From Aminithiophilus ramosus (GTDB lineage Bacteria; Synergistota; Synergistia; Synergistales; Aminithiophilaceae): a stretch of 64,000 bases of DNA. The position numbers and the translations under genes were made by a program. Positions 17,586 through 26,943 of this stretch are shown in pieces (positions within the stretch are counted from its first letter, which is position 1; each line of letters opens with the position of its first letter). The notes under the pieces are model-generated. The model saw only the letters and a program-made list of their open reading frames with translations, had not been told where the DNA came from and did no database searches. Location of the stretch: the NCBI RefSeq assembly GCF_018069705.1, contig NZ_CP072943.1:2879945-2943944 (forward strand), given 5' to 3'.

Positions 17586-18623
17586 TCAGTGGTGGCAGTG
17601 GCCGCCGCAGCCGCAGCCCGTCGGGGCGGGGCGAAAACGACGGCGCAGGGCGGGCAGGGCCGCGGCGACGAGAAGCAGCGCGGCGGGAAGGCCGATCCAG
17701 AGGGGCAGGACCTCCGAGGCGGTCCCGAGAGTGGCCGTCGCCGTCCGACCCCATAGGGAGTAGAGACCGTCGACGGCGAGACCGAAGGCGAAGGCGACGG
17801 CGGCGATGGCCCCGAGATAGACGGCGACGAAGCGTCTGCCGTAGGTGCGAAGCAGCACCGACAGAGAGGCCAGGTTCGTCGCCGGACCGGCCAGGAGGAA
17901 GACCAGGGCGGCACCGGGAGAGACGCCCTTGAGGATCAGCGCCGCCGCCAGGGGCGTCGACGACGTGGCGCAGACATAGAGGGGCACGCCGACGACGAAC
18001 ATGACGGCCATGGAGAGAGGACCGCCGCCGAGGAATCGCCCCAGAAAGTCGTCGGGGATGAAGGCCGCCACGGCTCCCGAGAGGAGGACGCCGACGAAGA
18101 AGGCCCCGGCCATGTCGGCCCAGAGCTCGCCGAAGGCGTAGCGGACCCCCGAGGCCAGGCTCTCCCGACGGAACGCCTTCCCCTCGGCGGGAGCCGTCGC
18201 CGCCTCGGGCAGATCTTGGGTGAAGTTGATCGTCAGGCCCGCCGCGGCGGCGGAGACGAAGGCCGCCAGAGGCCGGGCGAGGGCCAGAAGCGGGTCGAGA
18301 AGGGCGTAGCTGACGGCGATGGAGTCGACGCCCGACTCGGGCGTGGCGATGAGAAAGGAGGCGACGGCTCCCGGCGTGGCGCCCTGGCGCCCCAGGGACT
18401 GGGCCACGGGCAAAACGCCGCAGGAACAGAGGGGCATGGGAACGCCGACGAGGGCCGCCTTGAAGACCGAGGCCACTCTCCCCCGCCCCAGGGTACGGCT
18501 CACCGTCTCGGGACGGAGAAGGACCTTGAGCAGTCCGGCGACGACGAGGCCGAAGACCATGAAGGGAGCGGCGGCAAGGAACATGGAAAAGGAGCTGCGG
18601 AGCAGTTCTTCGAGGAATTTCAT
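17586..18623 (-). CDS. SO_0444/ArsP-like permease (DUF318), Cu/Zn or metalloid efflux
   Basis: 345-residue membrane protein with about eight to ten segments. It carries the permease signature VGVPMPLCSCGVLPVA with its CSCG motif, a second-half repeat GVPLYVCATSSTPLAAAL, and a cysteine/histidine tail GCGCGGHCHH that would bind metal. Members of PF03773 export organoarsenicals or divalent metals. The ATG at 18623 overlaps the arsR stop as ATGA, so the two are translationally coupled and metal-induced expression is likely. Confidence 0.87.
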   Translation of the reverse strand: MKFLEELLRSSFSMFLAAAPFMVFGLVVAGLLKVLLRPETVSRTLGRGRVASVFKAALVGVPMPLCSCGVLPVAQSLGRQGATPGAVASFLIATPESGVDSIAVSYALLDPLLALARPLAAFVSAAAAGLTINFTQDLPEAATAPAEGKAFRRESLASGVRYAFGELWADMAGAFFVGVLLSGAVAAFIPDDFLGRFLGGGPLSMAVMFVVGVPLYVCATSSTPLAAALILKGVSPGAALVFLLAGPATNLASLSVLLRTYGRRFVAVYLGAIAAVAFAFGLAVDGLYSLWGRTATATLGTASEVLPLWIGLPAALLLVAAALPALRRRFRPAPTGCGCGGHCHH

Positions 18624-19033
18624 CGGGCCGACCTTCCTTCGCTGTGGGCCTGGTGCTCCAGGCCGATTTTCAGGATCGCCTCGACGTGATCGTCGTCGAG
18701 GGAGTAGAAGAGCATCTGCCCCTGGCGGCGACGCCGGACCAGGGCCAACTGGCGGAGATGACGAAGGTGATGGGAGATGGCCGACTCGCTGGCCCCCAGG
18801 AACTGGGCCAGGTGGCCGACGCACATCTCACCGCCCATGAGGGCCAGGAGGAGGCGGAGCCGGGTCGGGTCGCCGAGGGCCTTGAACATGCGGGCCAGGC
18901 TCTCGGCCTGAGGCCCTTCGGGCATGAGGGCCTGCGCCCTGGCCGTCCAGTCGGTGCGGCCGCAGCAGGTCGCCGAAGGGAAGGAGGACAGCTCTTCCGA
19001 CGAGACGTCGTCGGGCGGAACGGTACGGGTCAT
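18620..19033 (-). CDS. ArsR/SmtB-family metal-responsive repressor
   Basis: 137-residue winged-helix repressor. The recognition helix is in GASESAISHHLRHLRQLALV; GGEMCVGHLAQ corresponds to the alpha-3 segment; the C-terminal DDDHVEAILKIGLEHQAH has the D-x-H ... H-x-x-H pattern of the SmtB/ZiaR alpha-5 zinc site. An N-terminal CCGRTD may add ligands. The start has AAGGAGGGAG. It most likely represses itself and the downstream permease through the dyad covering its -10. Confidence 0.9.
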   Translation of the reverse strand: MTRTVPPDDVSSEELSSFPSATCCGRTDWTARAQALMPEGPQAESLARMFKALGDPTRLRLLLALMGGEMCVGHLAQFLGASESAISHHLRHLRQLALVRRRRQGQMLFYSLDDDHVEAILKIGLEHQAHSEGRSAR

Positions 19034-19053
19034 CGATCTCCCTCCTTATATAT

Positions 19054-19090
19054 TTGAACATATAATCATATATCGAAATTTGTTTGTCAA
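19054..19090 (-). promoter_or_regulatory. Promoter and ArsR-type operator
   Basis: Minus-strand TTGACA (19090-19085) and GATTAT (19067-19062) are 17 bases apart. An imperfect 24-base dyad (19054-19077, 8 of 12 positions symmetric, centred on ATATnATnATAT) covers the -10, as expected for an ArsR/SmtB operator. Confidence 0.7.
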
Positions 19091-19574
19091 GAGCTCCCGC
19101 GTCCCGCGTCCTCGGGCTCTTCAAAAGGAACTCCGTCGGGTCCGCCGATTCGAGGTCCCCTCACCGATTCAGGTTCAAGGCAGAGGCCTAAGCCCCCCAG
19201 CCGTTTCACGGCAGAGCCGGGACCGCTACCCCTCTCCGTTTGCCGATTCGATCGTCTCCGCGCCACAGGCAGAGGTCGTCCGGCCACGGAACGCTCCGAG
19301 CGTCGAGGGGCTTGCACCGGATCAGCGGACCCCGGCCAGGTTGTCTCCGACGGACCCCTTGGGGTCGCCTCGATCGTCGTCCTTTCGAGGGACCGATCTT
19401 GAGGCTCTCCCCCTTTTCAGCCCCTCTCGGCGACCTCGGAAGAGCGTTTTCACCTCCGTCTCCTTAGACTTTTACCTTTTCGTGACCGTGACGGAAGAGC
19501 GGGGAAAGGGCCTCGCCCTAAACTGGCATCGGCGCCCCTCGGCCACAAGGCTCCGCTGAGAAAGGAGAAAGACC
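19091..19574. other. 484-base intergenic region without a supported gene
   Basis: Lies between the divergent arsR promoter and the chemoreceptor gene. I find no open frame with protein character and no convincing RNA element. The chemoreceptor promoter should be in the right part, but neither a clear sigma70 nor a sigma28 site stands out. Confidence 0.5.
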
Positions 19575-21716
19575 ATGACCGTCAGGACTCGGCTCTGGAT
19601 GCTCGTTTCCGTCTTCATCGTCGTCACCTCGGGCCTCTGCCTGAGCGCCTACCTCAAGGGAGGGGCCGTCATCGAAGAGGCCGTCAACCGATTGGGGATC
19701 GACAAGGCCCGCTCGACGGCCCTATCTGTGGAACGCTATCTCGATAGGATCGACCTTCTCGTCGAGACCGTCGGTCTGGGACTGGCCGGCAACTGGCCCG
19801 AAAAGCTCGATGACGAGGCCGCAGGCCACATCGAAGCGACGCTGGCGACCCACCTCGACAAGAGCGGGCTCGCCCTGGGCGTCCAAGATCTCTTCTTCGC
19901 CGCAGCCAGAGGCAGAACCTTCATCGCCGCCGCGGGCCGAGAGAACCCCGAGAACCCCAAAGAACTGCCCTGGTATCAGGCGGCCATCGACGCCGGCCAC
20001 GGGACCCTCTCCCCGCCCCGCCGCGACGCCGTCACGGGAGAGCTCGTCGTGACCGTGTCGGCCCCTCTCTTCAACAGCCGTCGGATGCTGCTGGGCGTCC
20101 TGGGAGCCGACGTGGGCCTGAAGCGACTCGAGGCCCTCCTGGAGGGAGAGAAGGTGCTCGGCTGCGGCTCAAGTCTCCTTCTCGACGGGAGCGGACGCTT
20201 CGTCGTCGCCGCCCGCCAGGACTGGCCCATGGAGGAGAACATCCTCGTCCCCTCCGAACGGATCCCGGCCGAGCTGGCCGAGCTGGGGCAGAAGGTCCTC
20301 GCCGAAAGGGAGGGGATGGGCGATTTCGTCCTCGACGGCCAGAGGGAACGCCTCTTCTACGGCTATACGCGCTTCGGCTACATCGTGGCTCTCGAGTTCC
20401 CTCTGACGACGATCGGAGAGATGGCCGGGACCTTCACCCGTTCCCTGATCCTGTTGGGCACGGGAGCCCTTCTCCTCGTCCTGGCCCTCGTCGTCCCGAC
20501 GACGCTCCGTCTCGGCCGAGGGCTGACATCGCTCCAGTCGGGAACGGAGCGCCTCGCCGAGGGAGATCTGACCGTCTCTTTCGACGAAAGCGCCTCCGAC
20601 GAAATGGGGACGATGGGGAAACTCCTGACGGCAATGACGGGCCGTTTCGCCCTCTCGCTCCGACAGACGCGGACCCTCATGGAAGAGGCCTCCCTTCTGG
20701 CCTTCGGCCTCGTCGGCGAGGCCGAAGGCTCCCGCTCGGCGGCCCTGCGGACGGCCGAAGCCCTCGACGAGGCCTCGGCCAGGCTCCAGGACAGCGTCTC
20801 GGCCCTCGAAGAGATCAACGCCGGCGTCGAGGAGACGGCGGGAGGAACGGCCGAGGCGGCTCAACTGGCCTCCCGCTGCGCCGCCGGAGCGGAGAAGACC
20901 CTCTCCGTCGTTCGAGAGGGGATCGAATCCGTCGAGGCGCTGCTCCAGGGTCTCGACGAGGCCACGGGGCGCAGCGAGGCGAGCAGTCTCCGCATCGAGA
21001 CGCTGCAGCAGGCCATCGCCTCCGTCTCGCGTTTCGCCGGAACGATCGCCACCATCGCCGATCAGACGAACCTTCTGGCCCTCAACGCGGCCATCGAGGC
21101 GGCCCGGGCCGGAGAGGCCGGACGGGGCTTCGCCGTCGTCGCCCGCTCCGTGCGGGACCTTTCGGAGGCGTCGGGTCGGGCCGCCGGGGAGATCCAGGCG
21201 CTGACGAAGGAACTTCGGGAGGAGTCCCTTCTGAGCCTGAAGGAGGCCCAGGAGGCCCGCGATTCCCTGCGGCAGATCGCCTCAGGCGCGGACAAGACGC
21301 GATCGGACCTGCACGGCGGACGGCGCGAAGTGGAGGCCATCGCCGCGGCGACGGGCGAGATCGCCGCCCTGGTCCAGCAGCAGGCCGCCGCCGCCCAGCA
21401 GATGACGGTCTCTCTCGGCGAGGCCGTGGGAGGGGCCACGACGGCCACGGAACGCATCGAGATCCTCCGCCGCGTCACGGAAGAGACGCGCGACGGGGCC
21501 GCCAGGACGGCCGCGGCGGCGGAGGAGATGGGGGCCAAGGCCTTCCAGGTTCGCGAGGCCTTCGACCGCTTCCGCCTTCCCGAGGAGAGGCCCCGACCGA
21601 CCGAGGACGACGGAGAAGAGGCGCTGCCCGACGAAGCCGCCGTCCCCGCCGCCCTGCCGTCCAAGTCGGCGGTGGAGACGCCCCGACCGGTCAAGGTCGC
21701 CCTGGGACGCTGCTGA
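19575..21716 (+). CDS. Methyl-accepting chemotaxis protein with dCache-type sensor
   Basis: 713-residue receptor. Membrane helix 1 is at about 9-28, a periplasmic double-Cache-like domain extends to about 285 ([35 protein letters not shown] are typical), helix 2 is at about 290-310, then HAMP, and a long cytoplasmic coiled coil with the signalling tip [20 protein letters not shown] at about 494-513. It relays ligand binding to CheA/CheW. The region after the tip is rich in alanine and glutamate with no CheR-tethering pentapeptide at the end. GGAG RBS lies nine bases upstream. Dinucleotide bias matches the neighbours. Confidence 0.93.
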   Translation: MTVRTRLWMLVSVFIVVTSGLCLSAYLKGGAVIEEAVNRLGIDKARSTALSVERYLDRIDLLVETVGLGLAGNWPEKLDDEAAGHIEATLATHLDKSGLALGVQDLFFAAARGRTFIAAAGRENPENPKELPWYQAAIDAGHGTLSPPRRDAVTGELVVTVSAPLFNSRRMLLGVLGADVGLKRLEALLEGEKVLGCGSSLLLDGSGRFVVAARQDWPMEENILVPSERIPAELAELGQKVLAEREGMGDFVLDGQRERLFYGYTRFGYIVALEFPLTTIGEMAGTFTRSLILLGTGALLLVLALVVPTTLRLGRGLTSLQSGTERLAEGDLTVSFDESASDEMGTMGKLLTAMTGRFALSLRQTRTLMEEASLLAFGLVGEAEGSRSAALRTAEALDEASARLQDSVSALEEINAGVEETAGGTAEAAQLASRCAAGAEKTLSVVREGIESVEALLQGLDEATGRSEASSLRIETLQQAIASVSRFAGTIATIADQTNLLALNAAIEAARAGEAGRGFAVVARSVRDLSEASGRAAGEIQALTKELREESLLSLKEAQEARDSLRQIASGADKTRSDLHGGRREVEAIAAATGEIAALVQQQAAAAQQMTVSLGEAVGGATTATERIEILRRVTEETRDGAARTAAAAEEMGAKAFQVREAFDRFRLPEERPRPTEDDGEEALPDEAAVPAALPSKSAVETPRPVKVALGRC

Positions 21717-21724
21717 ACGGAAAC

Positions 21725-21777
21725 CGGCGGCAGGAGGGGGGAGAGGGACGATGTCCCTCTCCCCCCTCCTGCCGCCG
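21725..21777. repeat. 25-bp perfect inverted repeat after the chemoreceptor gene
   Basis: Arms 21725-21749 and 21753-21777 are fully complementary with a three-base gap. No T run follows on either strand. It starts eight bases after the stop codon and probably acts as a transcript end or stabiliser. Confidence 0.8.
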
Positions 21778-22011
21778 AAAGGGCCTTTACATACGCTCGG
21801 CAAATCCGGCCTCCGGGCCCCCTCTTTTCTGAAAACATCGTCCATTTCCGATGGCAGGGCGCAAACTCAACGGGATCATCAGGGCAAACTCCGCCGATCC
21901 GCGGCAACGTTCTTTGGCCCTCCGCCGCCTCGTGCCCGTGCAAGAACGTTTCCGTCCCTTTCCACCTGCGGATCGGGCTCATAAGGAACAGTTCCGCGGA
22001 GAAACGGCCTG

Positions 22012-22575
22012 TCACTCTTGCGACACGATGGCCCTTATGCCCGACACCAGCACGTTGAAACTCCTCGAACAGTTCCCCTCCAGGCTCAAGTGGGGCCCGA
22101 TGGCCCGAGACCCCGCTATTTTCTGATACCTGTTTTTCGTCAATTTTTCGAGCTCTCCCGATGGGCTTCCCAGTTGATCGGGAGAGCGGAACTTTCTCTT
22201 CTGCTGCTGCCTCCCGATTCCCCCGACGTCGAGCCCCTTCTCCACGGCAGCCAGATCGCCCAGGTAGAAACTCTCCAGCTCGCGGCAGGCGATGCGGACC
22301 AGGGCATGCTCTTTCCCCGCCTGGCGGCAGAGCTTCGCAAGTCCCTCCTTGATGACCCGGCAGTCACCCGAATCCTGATCGCGCATGACCACGAAGGCCG
22401 AGTCAGGCTCCCGCCAGCCCTTGAGCCTCTTCTCCAGGTTCTTCTCCAGATCCTGCTTCCCCTGAAAAGTGACGTATCGGACGGCGACCCCGCAGGGAAG
22501 GAACCGAGGCAGAAGTCCCTGGAGCATCTCCTTGGCCGAAGGCTCTTCGAGGAAGGAGACGATCGCCTTCACCAT
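22012..22575 (-). CDS. DUF4276-like (TOPRIM-type) protein, partner of the adjacent ATPase
   Basis: 187 residues. It begins MVKAIVSFLEEPSAKEML, matching the start of DUF4276 proteins where the early glutamate is the first TOPRIM acidic residue. VVMRDQDSGDCR holds the second acidic cluster (D-x-D) and ACRELESFYLGD a third. This suggests a metal-dependent nuclease fold similar to TOPRIM. The ATG at 22575 overlaps the end of the ATPase gene by seven bases, so they are made together. Pairs like this form split OLD-like ATPase/nuclease systems found in phage defence. Family assigned by eye. Confidence 0.7.
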   Translation of the reverse strand: MVKAIVSFLEEPSAKEMLQGLLPRFLPCGVAVRYVTFQGKQDLEKNLEKRLKGWREPDSAFVVMRDQDSGDCRVIKEGLAKLCRQAGKEHALVRIACRELESFYLGDLAAVEKGLDVGGIGRQQQKRKFRSPDQLGSPSGELEKLTKNRYQKIAGSRAIGPHLSLEGNCSRSFNVLVSGIRAIVSQE

Positions 22576-23756
22576 GGATCGGCGTCCTCGAAAAAGCCCT
22601 GGCTCCAGAGATAGCCCATCTGATCGCCCTCTGCCATGTAGGCCGCCAGCTGTGCGTCATCCCTCGCACGAAAGATCCGGGTATACCCCTCTTTCTTGGC
22701 CAGCCAGAAGACCTCGTCGAGCCTCACGGCGTTGAGGAAATCGGGGGAATGGGTGGAGACGAAGACCTGGCCGCCTCGCTCGGCATAGGCCCGGAACTCC
22801 TCGGCCAGCTCCCCGAGGAGCTTCGGGTAGAGCTGATTTTCCGGCTCCTCCACGCAGAGCAGAGGGTGGGGCTTGGGGTCGTAGAGAAGCGTGAGGTAGG
22901 CCAGCATCTTGATCGTCCCGTCGGAGACATGACGGGCCAGGAAGGGATCCTCAAAGGCTCCGTCCTGAAATTTGAGGAGAAGCCGCCCCTCCTCGGTCAC
23001 TTTGGGCTGCACGTCGGTCACGCCGGGAACGCGCCGCTTCAGACTCTCCAGAATCCTTTCGAAGACGGCCCGTTCGTTGTTGTAGAGGTATTCGATGACC
23101 TGAGAGAGGTTCTCTCCCTCTCGGGAAAGGTGCTCGGAGTAGCCCGTTTCCTGCTCGGGACGGGCCTTGCTGATGTGAAAATCGGAGAGGTGCCAGTTTT
23201 CTATGAAATCGCCCAGTGCCATCACGGCGGGAAAACGCTCGAACTGGGCCAGTCCCTTGACGGCAAGGATGTCGGGCGCCTTGAGGTTCTGCGTCTCCCG
23301 GTTCAACTCGCTCACGTCCGACACCGAATCGAGCTCGTTGGTGACGGCCGATCCCCGGCCTTCGGAGAAGTCGAGAAAATGCCAGGGGCGGCCGCTGCTG
23401 CCTCGCCGGTACTTGAGGATCTCCTTTTCGACGACGGCCCGGCCCTCCTTCTCGCCGATCTGGAGGAAATAGGTCGTCAGAGGGCCACCGGGTCTGACGC
23501 GGAACTTCAGCTCGATTTCCATGGGCCCCTCCGCGTTGCGGCTTCGCACCTCCTTGAAGCCTCGGGCGCCGCCCAGACGGGAAAGGGCCGCGTTGACATT
23601 GTTCGTCATGGCGTCACGGAGAAAATCGAAGAGTTTGAAGATCGTCGACTTGCCCGTTCCGTTGGCGCCGACGATGACGCAGAAATTCGGCAGGTCGGCC
23701 ATTTCGGCCTCTCGGAAGGACTTGAAATTCTTCAACCGGATGGCCTCGATTTTCAT
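22569..23756 (-). CDS. AAA-family ATPase (AAA_21/OLD-like, SMC-type)
   Basis: 395 residues. It starts MKIEAIRLKNFKSFREAE, typical of OLD/RecF-type ATPases; Walker A is GANGTGKST (about 32-40), the ABC-like signature is RHVSDGTIKMLAYL (about 293-306), Walker B is LLCVEEPENQLYP, and the D/H-loop is VFVSTHSPDFLNAV. There is no TOPRIM domain in this protein; the following gene supplies one. It probably senses a nucleic-acid or phage signal and licenses the partner nuclease. The ATG at 23756 has GAGGAGG upstream. Confidence 0.85.
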   Translation of the reverse strand: MKIEAIRLKNFKSFREAEMADLPNFCVIVGANGTGKSTIFKLFDFLRDAMTNNVNAALSRLGGARGFKEVRSRNAEGPMEIELKFRVRPGGPLTTYFLQIGEKEGRAVVEKEILKYRRGSSGRPWHFLDFSEGRGSAVTNELDSVSDVSELNRETQNLKAPDILAVKGLAQFERFPAVMALGDFIENWHLSDFHISKARPEQETGYSEHLSREGENLSQVIEYLYNNERAVFERILESLKRRVPGVTDVQPKVTEEGRLLLKFQDGAFEDPFLARHVSDGTIKMLAYLTLLYDPKPHPLLCVEEPENQLYPKLLGELAEEFRAYAERGGQVFVSTHSPDFLNAVRLDEVFWLAKKEGYTRIFRARDDAQLAAYMAEGDQMGYLWSQGFFEDADPW

Positions 23757-24092
23757 CGTTCGCCTCCTCTCTCTCCGACGCCGTCCCTCACGAAGGAGAA
23801 ACGGACCCTTCCCTGTCCCGCTTGCGGCCCCGACGCGTCGTCGGCAGTTCCCGAAGGGGAACGTCCCGATTTCGCCTCTGCCGACGAGCCGCACCGCAAA
23901 AGGAGCGACCACGCCCCTCAAGCGACGGCCCCGGGAATGAACGCTCTTCATCTTCGATCAACCTTACTGCGGGGGGAAGGCCACCGTCAACAACGAGGGC
24001 CGGATTGCGTCTCCGGCGGCCCTTCCGGGAAGGGGGCGAGGCCGGAAGAGGGGGAAAGACAGGGCGCCTTATCGGTGGCCCTAAGGCCGCCG
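23757..24092. other. Intergenic region without a supported gene
   Basis: Separates the ATPase pair from the amino-acid operon. Open frames here run against or across codon bias and look like chance. The promoter of the ATPase gene should lie near its left end, but no good hexamer pair is seen. Confidence 0.45.
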
Positions 24093-24148
24093 CGCAGACT
24101 CGAGGGGAGGTCGCCGACTCCCGTCGGCGACCTCCCCTCGGGTCTGCG
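24093..24148. terminator. Long inverted repeat ending the amino-acid operon
   Basis: Arms of 26 bases with one mismatch (t24100/g24141) around a four-base TCCC loop, 22 bases past the stop of the GntR gene on the minus strand. There is no T run, so it is terminator-like rather than a canonical intrinsic terminator. Confidence 0.65.
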
Positions 24149-24170
24149 GATCGACGGGGCCCTCCGCCCC

Positions 24171-24812
24171 CTAGCGTCCCCGGCGGGATCGGGTCCGCTC
24201 GAGCACGGCCAGGCCGAGGCGAAGATGGGCCGCCATGAGGCGGCAGGCCTCTTCCCCGTCCCCTCGTTTCAGGGCCGCGACGATCCGGCCGTGTTCGACG
24301 TCGCTGGAGGCCTCCTCTTCGGCCGGGGCGGGAAAGAGGAGGTGGTAGACGGCCGTCCGGGCCAGCAGGGGGGCCAGCGTCTCGGCGAGGACGGCGTTGC
24401 CTCCCGATCGGGCCAGAAGGAGATGGAAGTCGGCGACGCCGCCGAAGAGCGACGGGGTTTTTTTCGCCTCCCACCCGAGAGAGGCGTCCAGTTCGGCCAG
24501 GGCGACGGGGTCGGGATGGGCGACGGCCCGTCGGACGGCCAGGAGTTCGAGGTTGATCCTGACCTCGTAGGCCCCACGGATCTCCTCGATGGAGGGGTCG
24601 CGAAGGCGGGCGCCGCCGCCGGGCAGCAGAAGGGCGATGCCCTCGGCGGCAAGGCGCTTGAGGGCCTCCCGGACCGGAGTCCGGCTGACGCCGAGCCTTT
24701 CGGCGAGGGGCAGGGCGGCAAGGCGTTCGCCGGGACCGATCTGCCCCTCCCTGACGAGGCCGACGATGGCCTCGTAGGCCCTGGCGTCGGCCGAACGGTC
24801 GTCGAGGGCCAC
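24171..24812 (-). CDS. GntR-family (FCD) regulator of the amino-acid operon
   Basis: 213 residues. The winged helix contains ALPLAERLGVSRTPVREALKRLAAEG, followed by an FCD ligand-binding domain with DFHLLLARSGGN and a late EHGRIV stretch that includes metal-binding histidines. The start is GTG at 24812, sharing one base with the stop of the aminotransferase (TAGTG). Being the last gene of the operon it is co-expressed with its targets. The palindrome at 30175-30197 is the likely binding site, by inference. Confidence 0.88.
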   Translation of the reverse strand: MALDDRSADARAYEAIVGLVREGQIGPGERLAALPLAERLGVSRTPVREALKRLAAEGIALLLPGGGARLRDPSIEEIRGAYEVRINLELLAVRRAVAHPDPVALAELDASLGWEAKKTPSLFGGVADFHLLLARSGGNAVLAETLAPLLARTAVYHLLFPAPAEEEASSDVEHGRIVAALKRGDGEEACRLMAAHLRLGLAVLERTRSRRGR

Positions 24813-25945
24813 TAGAGTCCCGAGGCCTCCAGCCTGCGCAGGAAGGCCGATATGCGGTCCAAGCCCTGGCGGAGCATGACGGGATCGAAGGCGTAGCCGA
24901 TGCGGAACCAGCGGTCCCGGTCGAAGGCGCTTCCCGGGACGATGAAGGTGCCGTCGCCCTCGAAGAGCCTCCGGCAGAAGGTCTCCGACGGGAGGTCGTA
25001 GTCGTAGCGGATGAAGGCCGTCGTCCCCGCCTTGGGGGGAACCCAGTCGAGGCGGGCCTCGCCGTCGACCCATTCCCGGAGAACGGCGGCGCTCCGGCGG
25101 ACGATGGAGAGATTGCGCTCCAGCAGCGCCTCCCGCGCCTCGAGGGCGACCGATCCGAGAAGGTCGTCGATGCGGCCGCAGCTGATGGTGGTGTAGTCGC
25201 GACGGGAGAAGCATCGGGCGATGAAGTCGGCGGGGCCGACGATCCAGCCCAGGCGAAGGCCCGCCAGGGAATAGGTCTTGGAGAGGCTTCCCGTGCTGAT
25301 GCCTTTTTCGTAGAGGTCGGCCACGGAGGGGATGTCCAGGCCGGGCTCGTGGACGAGCCCCCGGTAGACTTCGTCGCAGTGGATCCAGGCGCCGACGGAG
25401 CGGGCCACGTCGACGACGGCCTCGAGAAGGGGGCCTTCCATGAGGGCTCCCGTGGGGTTGTTGGGGTTGTTGATGCAGATGAGGCGCGTCTTTTCCGAGA
25501 CGAGGGCTTTCAGCCTCTCCACGTCGGGGAGGAAGGCCCCTTCGGGCTCGAGGGGAAGGAGCTTCACCGTGGCGCCGAAGGATTCGGGGATGGAGGTGAG
25601 CTGCTGGTAGGTGGGCCAGACGGAGACGACTTCGTCGCCGGCCTCGACGAGGGTGTAGAGGGAGAGGAAGTTGGCCGCCGCCCCTCCGTTCATGATGAGG
25701 ACGTTGTCGCGACTCTGGCGCGCGTAGAGTCCGGCCACGAGATCCCGCAGGCGGTCGCTGCCGGGGATGTCGCCGTAGGAGAGGCGCAGGGACCGGATCT
25801 GTTCGAGAAGCGGCTCCTTCCGTCCCGACAGATCGAGAAGGGCCTCGACGGTGAGGGAGTCGACACAGGTCTCGGCGATGTTGGCGACGGCGTCGTTTTC
25901 GTAGGTGTTCATCCACTCTTCGACGCCGAAGGGTCTGATTTTCAT
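24812..25945 (-). CDS. PLP-dependent class I/II aminotransferase
   Basis: 377 residues, fold-type I. It has YGDIPGSDRLRDLVA, NGGAAANFLSLYTLV, NNPNNPTG at 159-166, HCDEVYRG at about 190-197 and the PLP lysine K223 in SLSKTYSLAGLRLGW. The final Arg for carboxylate binding is in DRWFRIGYAFD. It overlaps the dehydratase-like gene by four bases (ATGA). It differs clearly from the second aminotransferase of the same operon, so the two likely act on different intermediates. Confidence 0.88.
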   Translation of the reverse strand: MKIRPFGVEEWMNTYENDAVANIAETCVDSLTVEALLDLSGRKEPLLEQIRSLRLSYGDIPGSDRLRDLVAGLYARQSRDNVLIMNGGAAANFLSLYTLVEAGDEVVSVWPTYQQLTSIPESFGATVKLLPLEPEGAFLPDVERLKALVSEKTRLICINNPNNPTGALMEGPLLEAVVDVARSVGAWIHCDEVYRGLVHEPGLDIPSVADLYEKGISTGSLSKTYSLAGLRLGWIVGPADFIARCFSRRDYTTISCGRIDDLLGSVALEAREALLERNLSIVRRSAAVLREWVDGEARLDWVPPKAGTTAFIRYDYDLPSETFCRRLFEGDGTFIVPGSAFDRDRWFRIGYAFDPVMLRQGLDRISAFLRRLEASGL

Positions 25946-26943
25946 CGTGCGGAACCTCCTTGTCCTTTGCCGCCCCGGCGGAGGAGGATCTCCACGAGAC
26001 GGTCGTCGTCGACGTTGCCGCCGGAGATGACGAGGCCCACCTTCTTCCCCGCCAGGTCGAGACGGCCCGAGAGGAGGGCCGCCACCACGGTGGCCGCTCC
26101 TCCCTCGATGACTTCGTGATGGTGGCGGTGAACGAAGGCCATGGCCGATTCCAGGGCCTCTTCCGAGGCGGCGGCGAGGCCGTCGAGGCGGTCTTTGAGG
26201 TATTCGAAAAGAAGCGGCGAGGCTCCGCCGCAGAGGGCATCGGCCACGGTCTCCTTTTCGCTGACGGGGAGGACCTTCCCGGCGCGGAAGGCCTCGGGCC
26301 AGGAGGGGTTGGCCTCGGCATGGGTGCCGTAGATCCCGATGGAGGGACTGAGCCCTTTGGCCGCGGCCGTGACGCCCGAGATGAGCCCCCCTCCGCTGAT
26401 GGGGCAGAGGATCACGTCCAGATCGGGCTCGTCTTCGAGCATCTCCAGGGCCAGGGTGCCCTGGCCGGAGACGATCTGAAGGTCCTCGAAGGCCGAGACG
26501 TAGGTGAGGCCCTCTTCGTCGCGAAGACGGAAGGATTCGGCCTCTGCGTCGTCGTAGACGGCGCCGACGACGCGCAGGTCGACGAAGGGACCTCCGTAGT
26601 TTCGGATGGCCTGCCGCTTCGTCTCGGGACAGGCGCCGGGGACGCAGATGACGGCGCGCGTCTCGAGGATCCGGGCCGCCGTGGCCAGTCCCTGGGCGTG
26701 GTTGCCGCTGGAGGCGGTGACGACGCCCCGGGCGCGCTCCGCCTCGGAGAGGGAGAACATCTTGTTGAGGGCGCCGCGGATCTTGAAGGAGCGGCATTTC
26801 TGCCGGTTTTCCCACTTGACGTAGACGGAGGCTCCGCAGGCCTCGCTCAGAGGATAGGAATATTCCAGGGGCGTCCTGTAGATTCTTCCCCGGAGGAAAC
26901 GGGCCGCCCTGAGGACGTCGATCAGTCTGGGCTCGATTTTCAC
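25942..26943 (-). CDS. Threonine/serine dehydratase-like PLP enzyme
   Basis: 333 residues, fold-type II. PLP lysine K54 is in RSFKIRGA, SSGNHAQG is at 78-85 and the phosphate-binding loop is SGGGLISG (about 170-177). It lacks the C-terminal ACT/regulatory domain of biosynthetic IlvA and has catabolic TdcB or EutB/BhcB length. Such enzymes dehydrate beta-hydroxy amino acids to enamines or imines. The ornithine-cyclodeaminase-like gene of this operon could reduce the imine, as in the beta-hydroxyaspartate cycle (BhcB/BhcD) and hydroxyectoine use (EutB/EutC). The substrate is not known. ATGA overlap with both neighbours. Confidence 0.87.
   Translation of the reverse strand: MKIEPRLIDVLRAARFLRGRIYRTPLEYSYPLSEACGASVYVKWENRQKCRSFKIRGALNKMFSLSEAERARGVVTASSGNHAQGLATAARILETRAVICVPGACPETKRQAIRNYGGPFVDLRVVGAVYDDAEAESFRLRDEEGLTYVSAFEDLQIVSGQGTLALEMLEDEPDLDVILCPISGGGLISGVTAAAKGLSPSIGIYGTHAEANPSWPEAFRAGKVLPVSEKETVADALCGGASPLLFEYLKDRLDGLAAASEEALESAMAFVHRHHHEVIEGGAATVVAALLSGRLDLAGKKVGLVISGGNVDDDRLVEILLRRGGKGQGGSAR

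Noticed and set aside
19450..19560. TAAAC...GGCATCGGC as a sigma28 promoter for the chemoreceptor
   Set aside because: Spacing and -10 do not fit TAAA-N15-GCCGATAA.
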